Part shown: positions 27,075 through 36,396 of the stretch, in pieces
How the letters are laid out: each line of letters opens with the position of its first letter
How positions within the stretch are numbered: the stretch's first letter is position 1
From: Streptomyces roseolus
GTDB taxonomy: Bacteria > Actinomycetota > Actinomycetes > Streptomycetales > Streptomycetaceae
Assembly (NCBI RefSeq): GCF_014649855.1
Contig: NZ_BMTV01000002.1
Coordinates: forward strand, 124,001 to 188,000
DNA length: 64,000 nucleotides
Reading direction: 5' to 3'
Notes under the pieces: generated by a model
Databases searched by the model: none
The model's input: the letters and a program-made list of their open reading frames with translations, nothing else
Told to the model about the DNA's origin: nothing
Program-made: the position numbers and the translations under genes

Positions 27075-28004
27075 ATGACCACCGAAACCACGCCGCTGCA
27101 CGGACGGATCTGCCTGGTCGCCGGGGCCACCCGGGGCGCCGGACGGGCCATCGCCGTCCAGCTCGGGGCCGCCGGAGCCACCGTCTACGTCACCGGCCGC
27201 ACCACCCGCGAGAAGCTCAGCGAGGTCGGCCGCGCCACCGAGACCATCGAGGAGACCGCCGAACTGGTGACCGCCGCCGGCGGCCGGGGCGTCGCCGTCC
27301 CCACCGACCACCTCGTCCCCGAGCAGGTCCGCGCCCTCGTCGACCGGATCGACCGCGAGCACGGCCGGCTCGACGTCCTCGTCAACGACGTCTGGGGCGG
27401 CGAACACCTCATCGTCGACACCTTCGGCAAGCAGACCTGGGACGTCGACCTCGCCGCCGGCCTGCGCATGCTCGAACTCGGCGTCCGCACCCACCTCGTC
27501 ACCTCGCACACCGCCCTGCCGCTGCTCAACCGGCACCCCGGCGGCCTCGTCGTCGAGGTCACCGACGGCACCGCCGCCTACAACGACACCCACTACCGCG
27601 AGAACCTCTTCTACGACCTCGCCAAGAACGCGCCGATCCGGATGGCCTTCGGCCTCGCGAAGGAACTCGCCGACACCGGCGGCACCGCCGTCTCCGTCAG
27701 CCCCGGATGGCTCCGCTCCGAGCAGATGCTCGCCCACTTCGGCGTCACCGAGGAGAACTGGCGCGACGCGACGAAGCAGCTCCCCGACTTCGCCGTCTCC
27801 GAGTCCCCGGTCTACGTCGGCCGGGGCGTCGCCGCCCTCGCCGCCGACCCCGACCGCGCCCGCTGGAACGGGCGGTCGCTCGACAGCGGCCGGCTCGCCC
27901 GGGAGTACGGCTTCACCGACGAGGACGGCTCCCGGCCCGACTCCTGGGGCTTCATCCTGGCCAAGGAGACCGACCCGGACACCCGGGTCGAGGACTACCG
28001 GTAA
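27075..28004 (+). CDS. SDR family oxidoreductase
   Basis: 309 residues. Cofactor motif VAGATRGAGRAIA (residues 15-27). The active-site region is unusual: LVVEVTDGTAAYNDTHYRENLFYDLAKNA, where the Y-x3-K pair is YDLAK. The C-terminal part (SWGFILAKETDPDTRVEDYR) is longer than in classical SDRs. Its 3' end overlaps the convergent WYL regulator by 10 bases. Substrate unknown. Confidence 0.88.
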   Translation: MTTETTPLHGRICLVAGATRGAGRAIAVQLGAAGATVYVTGRTTREKLSEVGRATETIEETAELVTAAGGRGVAVPTDHLVPEQVRALVDRIDREHGRLDVLVNDVWGGEHLIVDTFGKQTWDVDLAAGLRMLELGVRTHLVTSHTALPLLNRHPGGLVVEVTDGTAAYNDTHYRENLFYDLAKNAPIRMAFGLAKELADTGGTAVSVSPGWLRSEQMLAHFGVTEENWRDATKQLPDFAVSESPVYVGRGVAALAADPDRARWNGRSLDSGRLAREYGFTDEDGSRPDSWGFILAKETDPDTRVEDYR

Positions 28005-28960
28005 CGCTCGGCCGCCGCCCGCGCCGCCTCGGCGAACCGCGCGCGCAGGGAGGCGGGGGCCACCACCTCCGCCTCCGGGCCGAGCCCGAAGAGCTGCCCG
28101 AAGGCGACCTCCTCGTCCTCCACCCGGAGCGTCGCCGTCACCCGGCCGTCCCCGTCCGGCACGGCCCCCGCCAGCGCCTCCTCGGCCGCCGCCCGGTCCG
28201 TCACGTGCGGCAGCCGGCGCGCCCCCTCCTCCGTCAGCCGCACCACCACCTCGGCCCGCAGCAGCGAGCGCGCGAACTCCGCCGCGCGCTCCGCCCAGAA
28301 GGCGTCCAGCGCGAAGCCGGGGTCGCGGTCGAACCGGTCCTCGCCGACCGTCACCGCCGTGAACCGGTCCACCCGGTAGGTGCGGTAGGCGCTGCCGGCG
28401 AGGGCGCAGACGTACCAGACGCCCGCCTTCAGCACGAGCCCGTACGGCGCCAGCTCCCGCTCGACCTCCTCGCCGTCCCGCCGCCGGTAGCGCGCGGTGA
28501 GCCACCGGTCGTCCCAGACCGCCTCCGCCACCGCGGGCAGCAGCTCCGGCGTCACCGGCTCCTGGTACCAGCCCGGCGCGTCCAGGTGGAAGCGGCGGGC
28601 CGCCGAACCCGGGGCGTCCGCCAGCGAGGGCAGCAGCGCGGCCGTGACCTTCAGCCGGGCCGCCGAGGCCGCGTCCTGGAGCCCCATGTCCCGCAGCGCG
28701 CCCGGCAGTCCGGAGAGGAACAGCGCCTCCGCCTCGTCCCTGGCGAGCCCGGTCAGCCGCGTACGGTAGCCGCCGACCAGCCGGTACCCGCCGGCCCTGC
28801 CCCGGTCCGCGTACACGGGAACCCCCGCCTCCGAGAGGGCGAGGGCATCACGCGTGACGGTCCGCTCCGACACCTCCAGCTCGGCGGCGAGCTCGGCCGC
28901 CGTCATGGAGGCACGGTTCTGGAGCAGCAGGACCATCTTGATCAAACGAGCGGCGCGCAT
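27995..28960 (-). CDS. WYL-domain transcriptional regulator (YafY/DeoR-type)
   Basis: 321 residues. N-terminal winged HTH (RLIKMVLLLQNRASMTAAELAAELEVSERTVTRDALALS), then GVPVYADRGRAGGYRL, and a WYL domain whose motif appears as AGVWYVCALAG. A WCX-like C-terminal end follows. WYL proteins bind nucleotides or nucleic acids and often repress neighbouring genes. The ATG lies inside a 31-base palindrome. Confidence 0.9.
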   Translation of the reverse strand: MRAARLIKMVLLLQNRASMTAAELAAELEVSERTVTRDALALSEAGVPVYADRGRAGGYRLVGGYRTRLTGLARDEAEALFLSGLPGALRDMGLQDAASAARLKVTAALLPSLADAPGSAARRFHLDAPGWYQEPVTPELLPAVAEAVWDDRWLTARYRRRDGEEVERELAPYGLVLKAGVWYVCALAGSAYRTYRVDRFTAVTVGEDRFDRDPGFALDAFWAERAAEFARSLLRAEVVVRLTEEGARRLPHVTDRAAAEEALAGAVPDGDGRVTATLRVEDEEVAFGQLFGLGPEAEVVAPASLRARFAEAARAAAERYR

Positions 28961-28980
28961 GATCCCATCATGCGCGCCGC
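28950..28980 (-). promoter_or_regulatory. 31-base palindrome covering the start codon of the WYL regulator
   Basis: Perfect 14-bp arms around a CCC centre, each arm containing CATGAT/ATCATG. The left arm holds the ATG (28958-28960). It could be an autoregulatory operator, or an mRNA hairpin hiding the start codon. Confidence 0.65.
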
Positions 28981-29127
28981 CGCCCTTTTTCCGGGCCCGG
29001 TTCGCCTCCGGGCGCCTCCAGCGGGTACCGACGGTCGACCGTGCTCGGTCCTTCGTTCCTCAGGACCTGCGCGCTCTCCCCTTCGGCACCCGCGGCGCCC
29101 TTCGGCTCACTCGCCTTCCACCGGCCC

Positions 29128-31830
29128 TTACAGGCCGTAGCGCTCGCGCGCCTCCTTCACGGCCGTGGCCGGGACCTCGCCGCGGCGGGCGAGCTGGGCC
29201 AGGGACGCGGCCACGATCGACTGCGCGTCGACACCGAAGTGGCGACGGGCCGCGGCGCGGGTGTCCGAGAGGCCGAAGCCGTCGGCGCCCAGCGACGAGT
29301 AGTCCTGCTCGACCCACTGCGCGATCTGGTCCGGGACCTGGCGCATGTAGTCGGAGACCGCGAGCACCGGCGACTCGACGCCCGCCAGGGCCTGGCGCAC
29401 GTACGGCACGCGCTCCTCGCCGCGCAGGAGGGCGGCGTCCGCCTCCAGGGCGTCGCGGCGCAGCTCGGTCCAGGAGGTGGCGGACCACACGTCGGCGCCC
29501 ACGCCCCACTCCTCGGCGAGCAGCTTCTGCGCCTCCAGGGCCCAGTGGATCGCGGTGCCCGAGCCGAGCAGCTGGATCCGGGGGGCGTTGGCGGGCAGCG
29601 TCAGGCCGGCCGACTCCGCCGTGTTGAAGCGGTACAGGCCCTTGACGATGCCCTCGTCGACGCCCGCGTGGCCCGGCTTGGCCGGCTGCGGCATCGGCTC
29701 GTTGTAGACCGTCAGGTAGTAGAAGACGTCCTGGTCCTCGCCCGGCGCGGCCTCGCCGTACATCCGGCGCAGACCCTCCTTGACGATGGCCGCGACCTCG
29801 TAGGCGAACGCCGGGTCGTAGGTCAGGGCGGCCGGGTTGGTGGCCGCGATGACGGGGGAGTGGCCGTCGGCGTGCTGGAGGCCCTCACCGGTCAGGGTGG
29901 TGCGGCCGGCGGTGGCGCCGACGAGGAAGCCGCGGCCGAGCTGGTCGCCGAGCTGCCACATCTGGTCGGCGGTCCGCTGCCAGCCGAACATCGAGTAGAA
30001 GATGTAGAACGGGATCATCGTCTCGCCGTGCGTGGAGTACGCGGTCGACGCGGCGATGAAGTCGGCCATCGAGCCGGCCTCGGTGATGCCCTCGTTCAGG
30101 ATCTGGCCGTTGACGGCCTCCTTGTAGTACATCAGCTGGTCGCGGTCGACCGGCTCGTACGTCTGCCCCTTCGGCGAGTAGATGCCGAGCGAGGGGAAGA
30201 GGGACTCCATGCCGAAGGTACGGGCCTCGTCCGGGACGATCGGAACCCAGCGCTTGCCGGTCTCCTTGTCGCGGACCAGGTCCTTCACGAGGCGGACGAA
30301 GGCCATCGTGGTGGCGACCGACTGCGAGCCGGAGCCCTTGTCGAAGGAGGCGAAGGCCTTCTCGGACGGGGCCGGGAGCGGCGCGACCGGGTGGACGCGG
30401 CGGGCCGGGGCGGGGCCGCCGAGGGCCGCGCGGCGCTCCTGGAGGTAGCGGACCTCGGGGGAGTCGGCGCCCGGGTGGCCGTAGGGCACCACGCCGTCGA
30501 CGAACTGCGCGTCCGAGATGGGGAGTTCGAGAAGGTCACGCATGTTCTTGAACTCGTCCGTCGTCAGCTTCTTCATCTGGTGGTTCGCGTTCTTCGACGC
30601 GAAGCCCTCACCCAGGGTGAAGCCCTTGACGGTCTGCGCCAGGATCACGGTCGGCGCGCCCTTGAACTCCAGGGCGGCCTTGTACGCGGCGTACACCTTG
30701 CGCGGCTCGTGGCCACCGCGCGAGAGGTGGAAGCACTCCAGGATCTTGTCGTCGGAGAGCAGCTGCGCCATCGCGGCGAGCTCCGGGTCCTTGCCGAAGA
30801 AGTCCTGGCGGATGTAGGCGGCGTCACGGGTCTGGTACGTCTGCACCTGCGCGTCCGGCACCTCGCGGAGGCGGCGGACCAGGGCGCCGGTGGTGTCGAG
30901 CGCGAACAGCTCGTCCCAGGCGTTGCCCCAGAGGGTCTTCACGACGTTCCAGCCGGCGCCGCGGAACTGGGCCTCCAGCTCCTGCACGATCTTGAAGTTG
31001 GCGCGGACCGGACCGTCGAGGCGCTGCAGGTTGCAGTTGATGACGAAGGTCAGGTTGTCGAGGCCCTCGCGGGCCGCGAGCGCGAGTGCCGCGGTCGACT
31101 CGGGCTCGTCCATCTCGCCGTCGCCGAGGAAGGCCCAGACGTGCGAGGCGGAGACGTCCTTGATGCCGCGGTTGGTCAGGTAGCGGTTGAAGCGCGCCTG
31201 GTAGATCGCGGAGAGCGGGCCGAGGCCCATGGAGACGGTGGGGAACTCCCACAGCCAGGGCAGGCGGCGCGGGTGCGGGTAGGAGGGCAGGCCGTTGCCG
31301 CCCGACTCCTGCCGGAAGTTGTCGAGGTGCGACTCGTCCAGGCGGCCGTCGAGGAAGGCGCGGGCGTAGATGCCGGGGGAGGCGTGGCCCTGGATGTAGA
31401 GCTGGTCGCCCGAACCGTCGCCCTCCTTGCCCCGGAAGAAGTGGTTGAAGCCGGTCTCGTAGAGCCAGGCGGCGGAGGCGAAGGTGGCGATGTGGCCGCC
31501 GACGCCGTGCTTGGAGCCGCGGGTGACCATCGCGGCCGCGTTCCAGCGGTTCCACGCGGTGATCTTCCGCTCCATCTCCTCGTCGCCGTCGATGACCGGC
31601 TCGGCGGAGGTGGGGATGGTGTTGAGGTAGTCCGTCTCCAGCAGCTTGGGCAGGGCAAGGCCCGCGCCCTCGGCGTGCTGGAGCGTGCGGCGCATCAGGT
31701 AGGCGGCCCGGTGGGGGCCGGCGGCCTTGGTGACGGCGTCCAGGGAGGCCGCCCACTCGGCGGTCTCCTCGGTGTCACGGTCCGGGAGCTGGTCGAGCTC
31801 GCTCGGAATCTTGCCTACGGGATCGGTCAT
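29128..31830 (-). CDS. aceE: pyruvate dehydrogenase E1 component, homodimeric type
   Basis: 900 residues, typical for AceE. Thiamine diphosphate motif GDGEMDEPES ... VINCN (about 230-265), HGVGGHIATFASAAWLYETG near the N-terminus, and the C-terminal DVWSATSWTELRRDALE. Decarboxylates pyruvate and transfers the acetyl group to the lipoyl E2. GGAAGG precedes the ATG. The E2 and E3 genes follow the GntR regulator upstream on the same strand, so the components are clustered but separated by terminators. Confidence 0.97.
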   Translation of the reverse strand: MTDPVGKIPSELDQLPDRDTEETAEWAASLDAVTKAAGPHRAAYLMRRTLQHAEGAGLALPKLLETDYLNTIPTSAEPVIDGDEEMERKITAWNRWNAAAMVTRGSKHGVGGHIATFASAAWLYETGFNHFFRGKEGDGSGDQLYIQGHASPGIYARAFLDGRLDESHLDNFRQESGGNGLPSYPHPRRLPWLWEFPTVSMGLGPLSAIYQARFNRYLTNRGIKDVSASHVWAFLGDGEMDEPESTAALALAAREGLDNLTFVINCNLQRLDGPVRANFKIVQELEAQFRGAGWNVVKTLWGNAWDELFALDTTGALVRRLREVPDAQVQTYQTRDAAYIRQDFFGKDPELAAMAQLLSDDKILECFHLSRGGHEPRKVYAAYKAALEFKGAPTVILAQTVKGFTLGEGFASKNANHQMKKLTTDEFKNMRDLLELPISDAQFVDGVVPYGHPGADSPEVRYLQERRAALGGPAPARRVHPVAPLPAPSEKAFASFDKGSGSQSVATTMAFVRLVKDLVRDKETGKRWVPIVPDEARTFGMESLFPSLGIYSPKGQTYEPVDRDQLMYYKEAVNGQILNEGITEAGSMADFIAASTAYSTHGETMIPFYIFYSMFGWQRTADQMWQLGDQLGRGFLVGATAGRTTLTGEGLQHADGHSPVIAATNPAALTYDPAFAYEVAAIVKEGLRRMYGEAAPGEDQDVFYYLTVYNEPMPQPAKPGHAGVDEGIVKGLYRFNTAESAGLTLPANAPRIQLLGSGTAIHWALEAQKLLAEEWGVGADVWSATSWTELRRDALEADAALLRGEERVPYVRQALAGVESPVLAVSDYMRQVPDQIAQWVEQDYSSLGADGFGLSDTRAAARRHFGVDAQSIVAASLAQLARRGEVPATAVKEARERYGL

Positions 31831-32054
31831 GATCGCCGCCTTCCGGACAGATGGGGGTGGAGATAAAAACGGTGGCCTTGTCTGGCAGGACAGGGCGAAG
31901 GGCCGGGTAGCGGCCCGCCGGAAACTGTAAACCGCCGATCGATGATCGATCAAAGGGTTGAAGGAGGAAACCTCTTCAGATCGAGAAAGTCGGCACAGGG
32001 TGCCGTCGAAAAGGGCACCCGGTGCCTTGTTTTCGAACGGTCGGAAAACGCCCG

Positions 32055-32076
32055 GAGCCCCGCCGAAGCGGGGCTC
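32055..32076 (-). terminator. terminator of the GntR regulator gene
   Basis: 9-bp stem GAGCCCCGC / GCGGGGCTC with a UUCG tetraloop on the minus strand, followed by CGGGCGTTTTCC. About 30 bases after the stop. Confidence 0.85.
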
Positions 32077-32105
32077 GCACGCGGGCTCTGACCAGCGAAA
32101 ACCAC

Positions 32106-32729
32106 TCAGGCGCGGGGAGCGCAGCCCAGCACGTGCGCCTTCACGAGGGCCCCGATGTTCGGATCGCCCCGGCGGAAGGCCTCCACCAGCTCCTGGTGCT
32201 CCTCCGCGTACGACTTCTGCACCGTGCCGAGCCAGCGGATCGACAGCGCCGTGAAGACCTCGATGCCGAGCCCCTCCCAGGTGTGCAGCAGCACGCTGTT
32301 CCCGGCAGCCTTCACCAGCTCGCGGTGGAAGGCCACCGTGTGCCGGACCTGCGCCGTGCCGTCGGAGGTCGCGTCCGCCTCGTACAGCGCCGCCACGTGC
32401 GGTTCGAGGGTCGAGCAGTCGGCGGAGAGCCGGGGCGCGGCGAGCTCGGCCGCGATCTGCTCCAGACCGGCCCGGACCGGGTAGCTCTCCTCCAGGTCGG
32501 CCGCGGTGAGGTTGCGGACCCGGACGCCCTTGTTCGGCGCCGACTCGATCAGCCGCAGCGACTCCAGCTCCCGCAGCGCCTCGCGGACCGGGGTCTGGGA
32601 GACCTCCAGCTCGGTCGCGATCCGGCGCTCCACGATCCGCTCGCCCGGCTTCCAGCGGCCGCTGACGATCCCCTCCACGATGTGCTCGCGGATCTGCTCG
32701 CGCAGCGAGTGGACGACGGGGACGGTCAT
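32106..32729 (-). CDS. GntR family (FCD) regulator beside aceE
   Basis: 207 residues. HTH: SLREQIREHIVEGIVSGRWKPGERIVERRIATELEVSQTPVREALRELESLRLI (residues 8-61), then a C-terminal FCD helical bundle with metal/ligand residues (HTVAFHRELVKAAGNSVLLHTWEGL). Lies between aceE and sucB-lpdA with its own terminator, which makes it a plausible PdhR-like regulator of central 2-oxoacid metabolism; this is inferred from position. Confidence 0.92.
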   Translation of the reverse strand: MTVPVVHSLREQIREHIVEGIVSGRWKPGERIVERRIATELEVSQTPVREALRELESLRLIESAPNKGVRVRNLTAADLEESYPVRAGLEQIAAELAAPRLSADCSTLEPHVAALYEADATSDGTAQVRHTVAFHRELVKAAGNSVLLHTWEGLGIEVFTALSIRWLGTVQKSYAEEHQELVEAFRRGDPNIGALVKAHVLGCAPRA

Positions 32730-32771
32730 GGAGCGGCTCCTCCGGGAGTTTCGTGACCCTTAGACAATACG

Positions 32772-32813
32772 GCGGTGTCCCCGCCCGGACACACATCCGG
32801 ACGGGGACACCGC
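32772..32813 (-). terminator. terminator of the lpdA-sucB operon
   Basis: 12-bp outer stem GCGGTGTCCCCG / CGGGGACACCGC and a 5-bp inner stem (CCGGA/TCCGG) around CACACA. About 49 bases after the sucB stop. Confidence 0.85.
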
Positions 32814-32861
32814 TGGTGAGGCTCGTTACGTTGCCTCCGAGGCGGAAAGCCTCAACGCGCC

Positions 32862-34658
32862 TTACAGACCGAGGTCCACCTCGAACTCGCCGGCCTCCAG
32901 GATCGCCTTGACGGCCGTCAGGTAGCGGGCGGCGTCGGCGCCGTCCACCAGACGGTGGTCGTACGACAGCGACAGGTAGGTCATGTCGCGGATGCCGATG
33001 ACCGTGCCCTCGGCGGTCTCGATGACGGCCGGACGCTTCACCGTGGCACCGATGCCCAGGATGGCGACCTGGTTCGGCGGAACGATGACGGTGTCGAACA
33101 GCGCACCGCGCGAACCGGTGTTGGAGATGGTGAAGGTGGCGCCGGCCAGGTCGTCCGGCGTGATCTTGCCGGCGCGCACGGCGCCCGCGAGCTCCGCGGT
33201 CTTCTTGGAGATGCCGGCGATGTTGAGGTCGCCCGCGCCCTTGATGACCGGGGTCATCAGACCCTTCTCGGAGTCCACCGCGATCCCGATGTTCTCGGAG
33301 TCGAAGTAGGTGATCGTGCCCTCGTCCTCGTTGATCCGGGCGTTGATGACCGGGTGGGCCTTCAGCGCCTGGGCCGCCGCCTTCACGAAGAACGGCATCG
33401 GGGAGAGCTTGACGCCCTCACGGGCGGCGAAGGCGTCCTTGGCACGGGCGCGCAGCTGCATCAGCTTGGTGATGTCGACCTCGACGACCGAGGTCAGCTG
33501 GGCCTGGCCGTGCAGCGCCTTCATCATGTTGTCGCCGATGACCTTGCGCATGCGGGTCATCTTGACCGTCTGGCCGCGCAGCGGGGAGACCTCCAGGGCC
33601 GGGGCGGCCTTCGCGGCGGCCGGCGCGGCCGCGGCGGGGGCCGGAGCGGCCTTCTTGGCCTCGGCGGCCGCGAGGACGTCCTGCTTGCGGATGCGACCGC
33701 CGACGCCGGAGCCCTTGACGGTCGCCAGGTCGACGCCGTTCTCGGTGGCGAGCTTGCGGACCAGCGGGGTCACGTAGGCGCCGTCCTCCGCCGGAGCGGC
33801 GGCCGGGGCCGGGGCGGCCGGGACCGGGGTGACGACCGCCGGGGCGATCGACGGCGCGGCCGGAGCGGCCGGAGCCGGGGCGGCGGGCGCGGCCGGGGCG
33901 GCCGGCGCGGGGGCCGGAGCCGGGGCCGCCGGAGCGGCCGGGGCCGGGGCGGCGGCGGCCGGAGCCGGGGCCGGAGCCGCGGCGGGGGCGGCCGGGGCCG
34001 GGGCGGCGGCCGGAGCGGCACCCGCGGCACCGATGACGGCGAGCTTGGCGCCGACCTCGGCGGTCTCGTCCTCGCCGACGACGATCTCCAGGAGGACGCC
34101 GGAGGCGGGGGCGGGGATCTCGGTGTCGACCTTGTCGGTCGAGACCTCGAGCAGCGGCTCGTCGGCCTCGACGGTCTCGCCGACCGACTTCAGCCAGCGG
34201 GTGACGGTGCCCTCGGTGACGGACTCGCCCAGCGCGGGCAGGACCACGTCCGTGCCCTCGGCGGAACCGCCGCCGGCGGCGGCCTCGGCGGTCGGGGCCG
34301 GGGCCGGCTCCTGGACCTCCGTGGACGGGACGGCCTGCGGGGCCTGCGGCGCCGGGGCCTCGGCGGCCGGGGCCGGAGCGGCCTCGGCGGCGGGCGCCGG
34401 AGCGGCGGCGGGGGCGCCCGAGCCGTCGTCGATGATGGCGAGCTCGGCGCCCACCTCGACGGTCTCGTCCTCGGCCACCTTGATGGAGGCGAGGATGCCG
34501 GAGGCGGGGGCGGGGATCTCGGTGTCGACCTTGTCGGTCGAGACCTCGAGCAGCGGCTCGTCGGCCTCGACGCGCTCGCCCTCGGCCTTGAGCCAGCGGG
34601 TGACGGTGCCCTCGGTGACGCTCTCGCCGAGCGCCGGCAGGGTTACGGAAACCGACAT
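32862..34658 (-). CDS. sucB: dihydrolipoamide acyltransferase (E2) with two lipoyl domains
   Basis: 598 residues from the ATG at 34658, with AGGAG upstream. Two lipoyl domains (about 1-80 and 135-215), each with the lipoylated Lys in [14 protein letters not shown]. Ala/Pro linkers follow, then a peripheral subunit-binding domain ([16 protein letters not shown]...GGRIRKQDV) and the catalytic domain with H-x3-D-G ([14 protein letters not shown]). In actinobacteria such an E2 can serve both the pyruvate and the 2-oxoglutarate complexes, so the sucB label is conventional. The gene follows lpdA by 62 bases. Confidence 0.95.
   Translation of the reverse strand: MSVSVTLPALGESVTEGTVTRWLKAEGERVEADEPLLEVSTDKVDTEIPAPASGILASIKVAEDETVEVGAELAIIDDGSGAPAAAPAPAAEAAPAPAAEAPAPQAPQAVPSTEVQEPAPAPTAEAAAGGGSAEGTDVVLPALGESVTEGTVTRWLKSVGETVEADEPLLEVSTDKVDTEIPAPASGVLLEIVVGEDETAEVGAKLAVIGAAGAAPAAAPAPAAPAAAPAPAPAAAAPAPAAPAAPAPAPAPAAPAAPAAPAPAAPAAPSIAPAVVTPVPAAPAPAAAPAEDGAYVTPLVRKLATENGVDLATVKGSGVGGRIRKQDVLAAAEAKKAAPAPAAAAPAAAKAAPALEVSPLRGQTVKMTRMRKVIGDNMMKALHGQAQLTSVVEVDITKLMQLRARAKDAFAAREGVKLSPMPFFVKAAAQALKAHPVINARINEDEGTITYFDSENIGIAVDSEKGLMTPVIKGAGDLNIAGISKKTAELAGAVRAGKITPDDLAGATFTISNTGSRGALFDTVIVPPNQVAILGIGATVKRPAVIETAEGTVIGIRDMTYLSLSYDHRLVDGADAARYLTAVKAILEAGEFEVDLGL
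33600..34020. repeat. Ala/Pro-rich linker repeats in sucB
   Basis: GCCGGAGCGGCCGGGGCC-like units encode APAPAAPAA runs between the second lipoyl domain and the subunit-binding domain, and again before the catalytic domain. Flexible linkers are normal in E2 proteins; the copy number can vary by slippage. Confidence 0.7.
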
Positions 34659-34720
34659 GGTTTCAGTTGCTCCTAACGAATTGCGGAAGTGTGTCGTCGC
34701 GCCCTGTGATGACGTGAGCG

Positions 34721-36109
34721 TCAGTCGTGTGCGTGCAGCGGCTTGCCGGCCAGGGCCAGGTGGGCCTCGCCGAGCGCCTCGTTCTGCGTCGGGTGGGCGT
34801 GGATGAGCTGCGCCACCTCGGCCGGCAGCGCCTCCCAGTTGTAGATCAGCTGCGCTTCGCCGACCTGCTCGCCCATGCGGTCGCCGACCATGTGGACGCC
34901 GACCACGGCACCGTCCTTGACCTGGACGAGCTTGATCTCGCCGGCGGTCTTCAGGATCTTGCTCTTGCCGTTGCCGCCGAGGTTGTACTTGAGGGCGACG
35001 ACCTTGTCCGCGCCGTACAGCTCCTTGGCCTTGGCCTCGGTGACGCCGACGGAGGCGACCTCGGGGTGGCAGTACGTCACCCGGGGCACGCCGTCGTAGT
35101 CGATCGGGACCGGCTTCAGACCGGCCAGCCGCTCCGCGACGAGGATGCCCTCGGCGAAGCCGACGTGCGCGAGCTGGAGGGTCGGGACCAGGTCGCCGAC
35201 CGCGGAGATCGTGGGCACGTTGGTGCGCATGTACTCGTCGACCAGGACGTAGCCGCGGTCCATCGCGACGCCCTGCTCCTCGTAACCGAGGCCGGCCGAG
35301 ACCGGGCCGCGGCCGATGGCGACGAGCAGCACCTCGGCCTCGAAGGTCTTGCCGTCGGCGAGGGTGACCTTCACGCCGTTCTCGGTGTACTCGGCGCTCT
35401 GGAAGAAGGTGCCGAGGTTGAACTTGATGCCCCGCTTGCGGAAGGCGCGCTCCAGGAGCTTCGAGCTGTTCTCGTCCTCGACCGGAACGAGGTGCTTCAT
35501 GCCCTCGATCACCGTCACGTCGGTGCCGAAGGACTTCCACGCGGAGGCGAACTCGACGCCGATCACACCGCCGCCGAGGATGATGGCGGACTCCGGCACA
35601 CGGTCCAGGGTGAGGGCGTGGTCCGAGGTGATGATGCGGTTGCCGTCGATCTCCAGGCCGGGCAGGGACTTCGGCACGGAACCGGTGGCGAGGAGGACGT
35701 GACGGCCCTCGACCCGGCGCCCGTCGACGTCGACCGAGGTGGGGGAGGACAGGTGGCCGGTGCCCTCGATGTAGGTCACCTTGCGGGAGGCGACGAGGCC
35801 CTGCAGACCCTTGTAGAGGCCCGCGATCACGTCGTCCTTGTACTTGTGCACGGCCTTGATGTCGATGCCGTCGAAGGAGGCCTTGACGCCGAACTGCTCG
35901 GCCTCACGGGCCTGGTCGGCGACCTCGCCGGCGTGCAGCAGGGCCTTCGTCGGGATGCAGCCGTTGTGCAGGCAGGTGCCGCCGAGCTTGTTCTTCTCGA
36001 TGAGTGCGACGTCCAGGCCCAGCTGCGCTCCGCGCAGCGCCGCGGCGTAACCGCCGCTACCGCCGCCGAGGATCACTAGGTCGAAAACGGTGCTGGCGTC
36101 GTTCGCCAC
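34721..36109 (-). CDS. lpdA: dihydrolipoyl dehydrogenase (E3)
   Basis: 462 residues, GTG start with GGAGG 7 bases before it. FAD motif [21 protein letters not shown], redox-active disulfide [15 protein letters not shown] (C-x4-C), NAD motif [14 protein letters not shown] and the catalytic His-Glu pair [13 protein letters not shown] at the C-terminus. Re-oxidises the dihydrolipoyl groups of SucB. First gene of the lpdA-sucB operon. Confidence 0.97.
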   Translation of the reverse strand: MANDASTVFDLVILGGGSGGYAAALRGAQLGLDVALIEKNKLGGTCLHNGCIPTKALLHAGEVADQAREAEQFGVKASFDGIDIKAVHKYKDDVIAGLYKGLQGLVASRKVTYIEGTGHLSSPTSVDVDGRRVEGRHVLLATGSVPKSLPGLEIDGNRIITSDHALTLDRVPESAIILGGGVIGVEFASAWKSFGTDVTVIEGMKHLVPVEDENSSKLLERAFRKRGIKFNLGTFFQSAEYTENGVKVTLADGKTFEAEVLLVAIGRGPVSAGLGYEEQGVAMDRGYVLVDEYMRTNVPTISAVGDLVPTLQLAHVGFAEGILVAERLAGLKPVPIDYDGVPRVTYCHPEVASVGVTEAKAKELYGADKVVALKYNLGGNGKSKILKTAGEIKLVQVKDGAVVGVHMVGDRMGEQVGEAQLIYNWEALPAEVAQLIHAHPTQNEALGEAHLALAGKPLHAHD

Positions 36110-36345
36110 GTCACGTCCTCCATGCATGTGCGCTCGTCGCCGGTCGTCGATGACCGGGCGGCGGCTCCGGTGTCCGGCCGCATTATTTCGGCCCTGTGGT
36201 GGGGGCCCTGTCCTGCCGAGAACCCATCTTCGCACTTGTTGACGGATGGCGGGACGCGGGGCCGGTGGATGAGACCGGCCGATCCTCCGTCCGGCCGTCC
36301 GAGCAGGCGTACGAAGCTACGGATTTCGTCGAAGGCGAACAACGG

Positions 36346-36382
36346 CGGAAGGCCCCGGAGCCGCAGCGTCCGGGGCCTTCCG
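36346..36382 (-). terminator. pepA terminator hairpin
   Basis: 13-bp stem CGGAAGGCCCCGG and complement, 11-base loop, 14 bases after the pepA stop. Confidence 0.8.
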
Positions 36383-36396
36383 TCACCTCGGCCGGC

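Noticed and set aside
33600..34020. Ala/Pro repeats taken as a possible mobile or CRISPR-like repeat
   Set aside because: They are in frame and are the normal flexible linkers of dihydrolipoamide acyltransferases.
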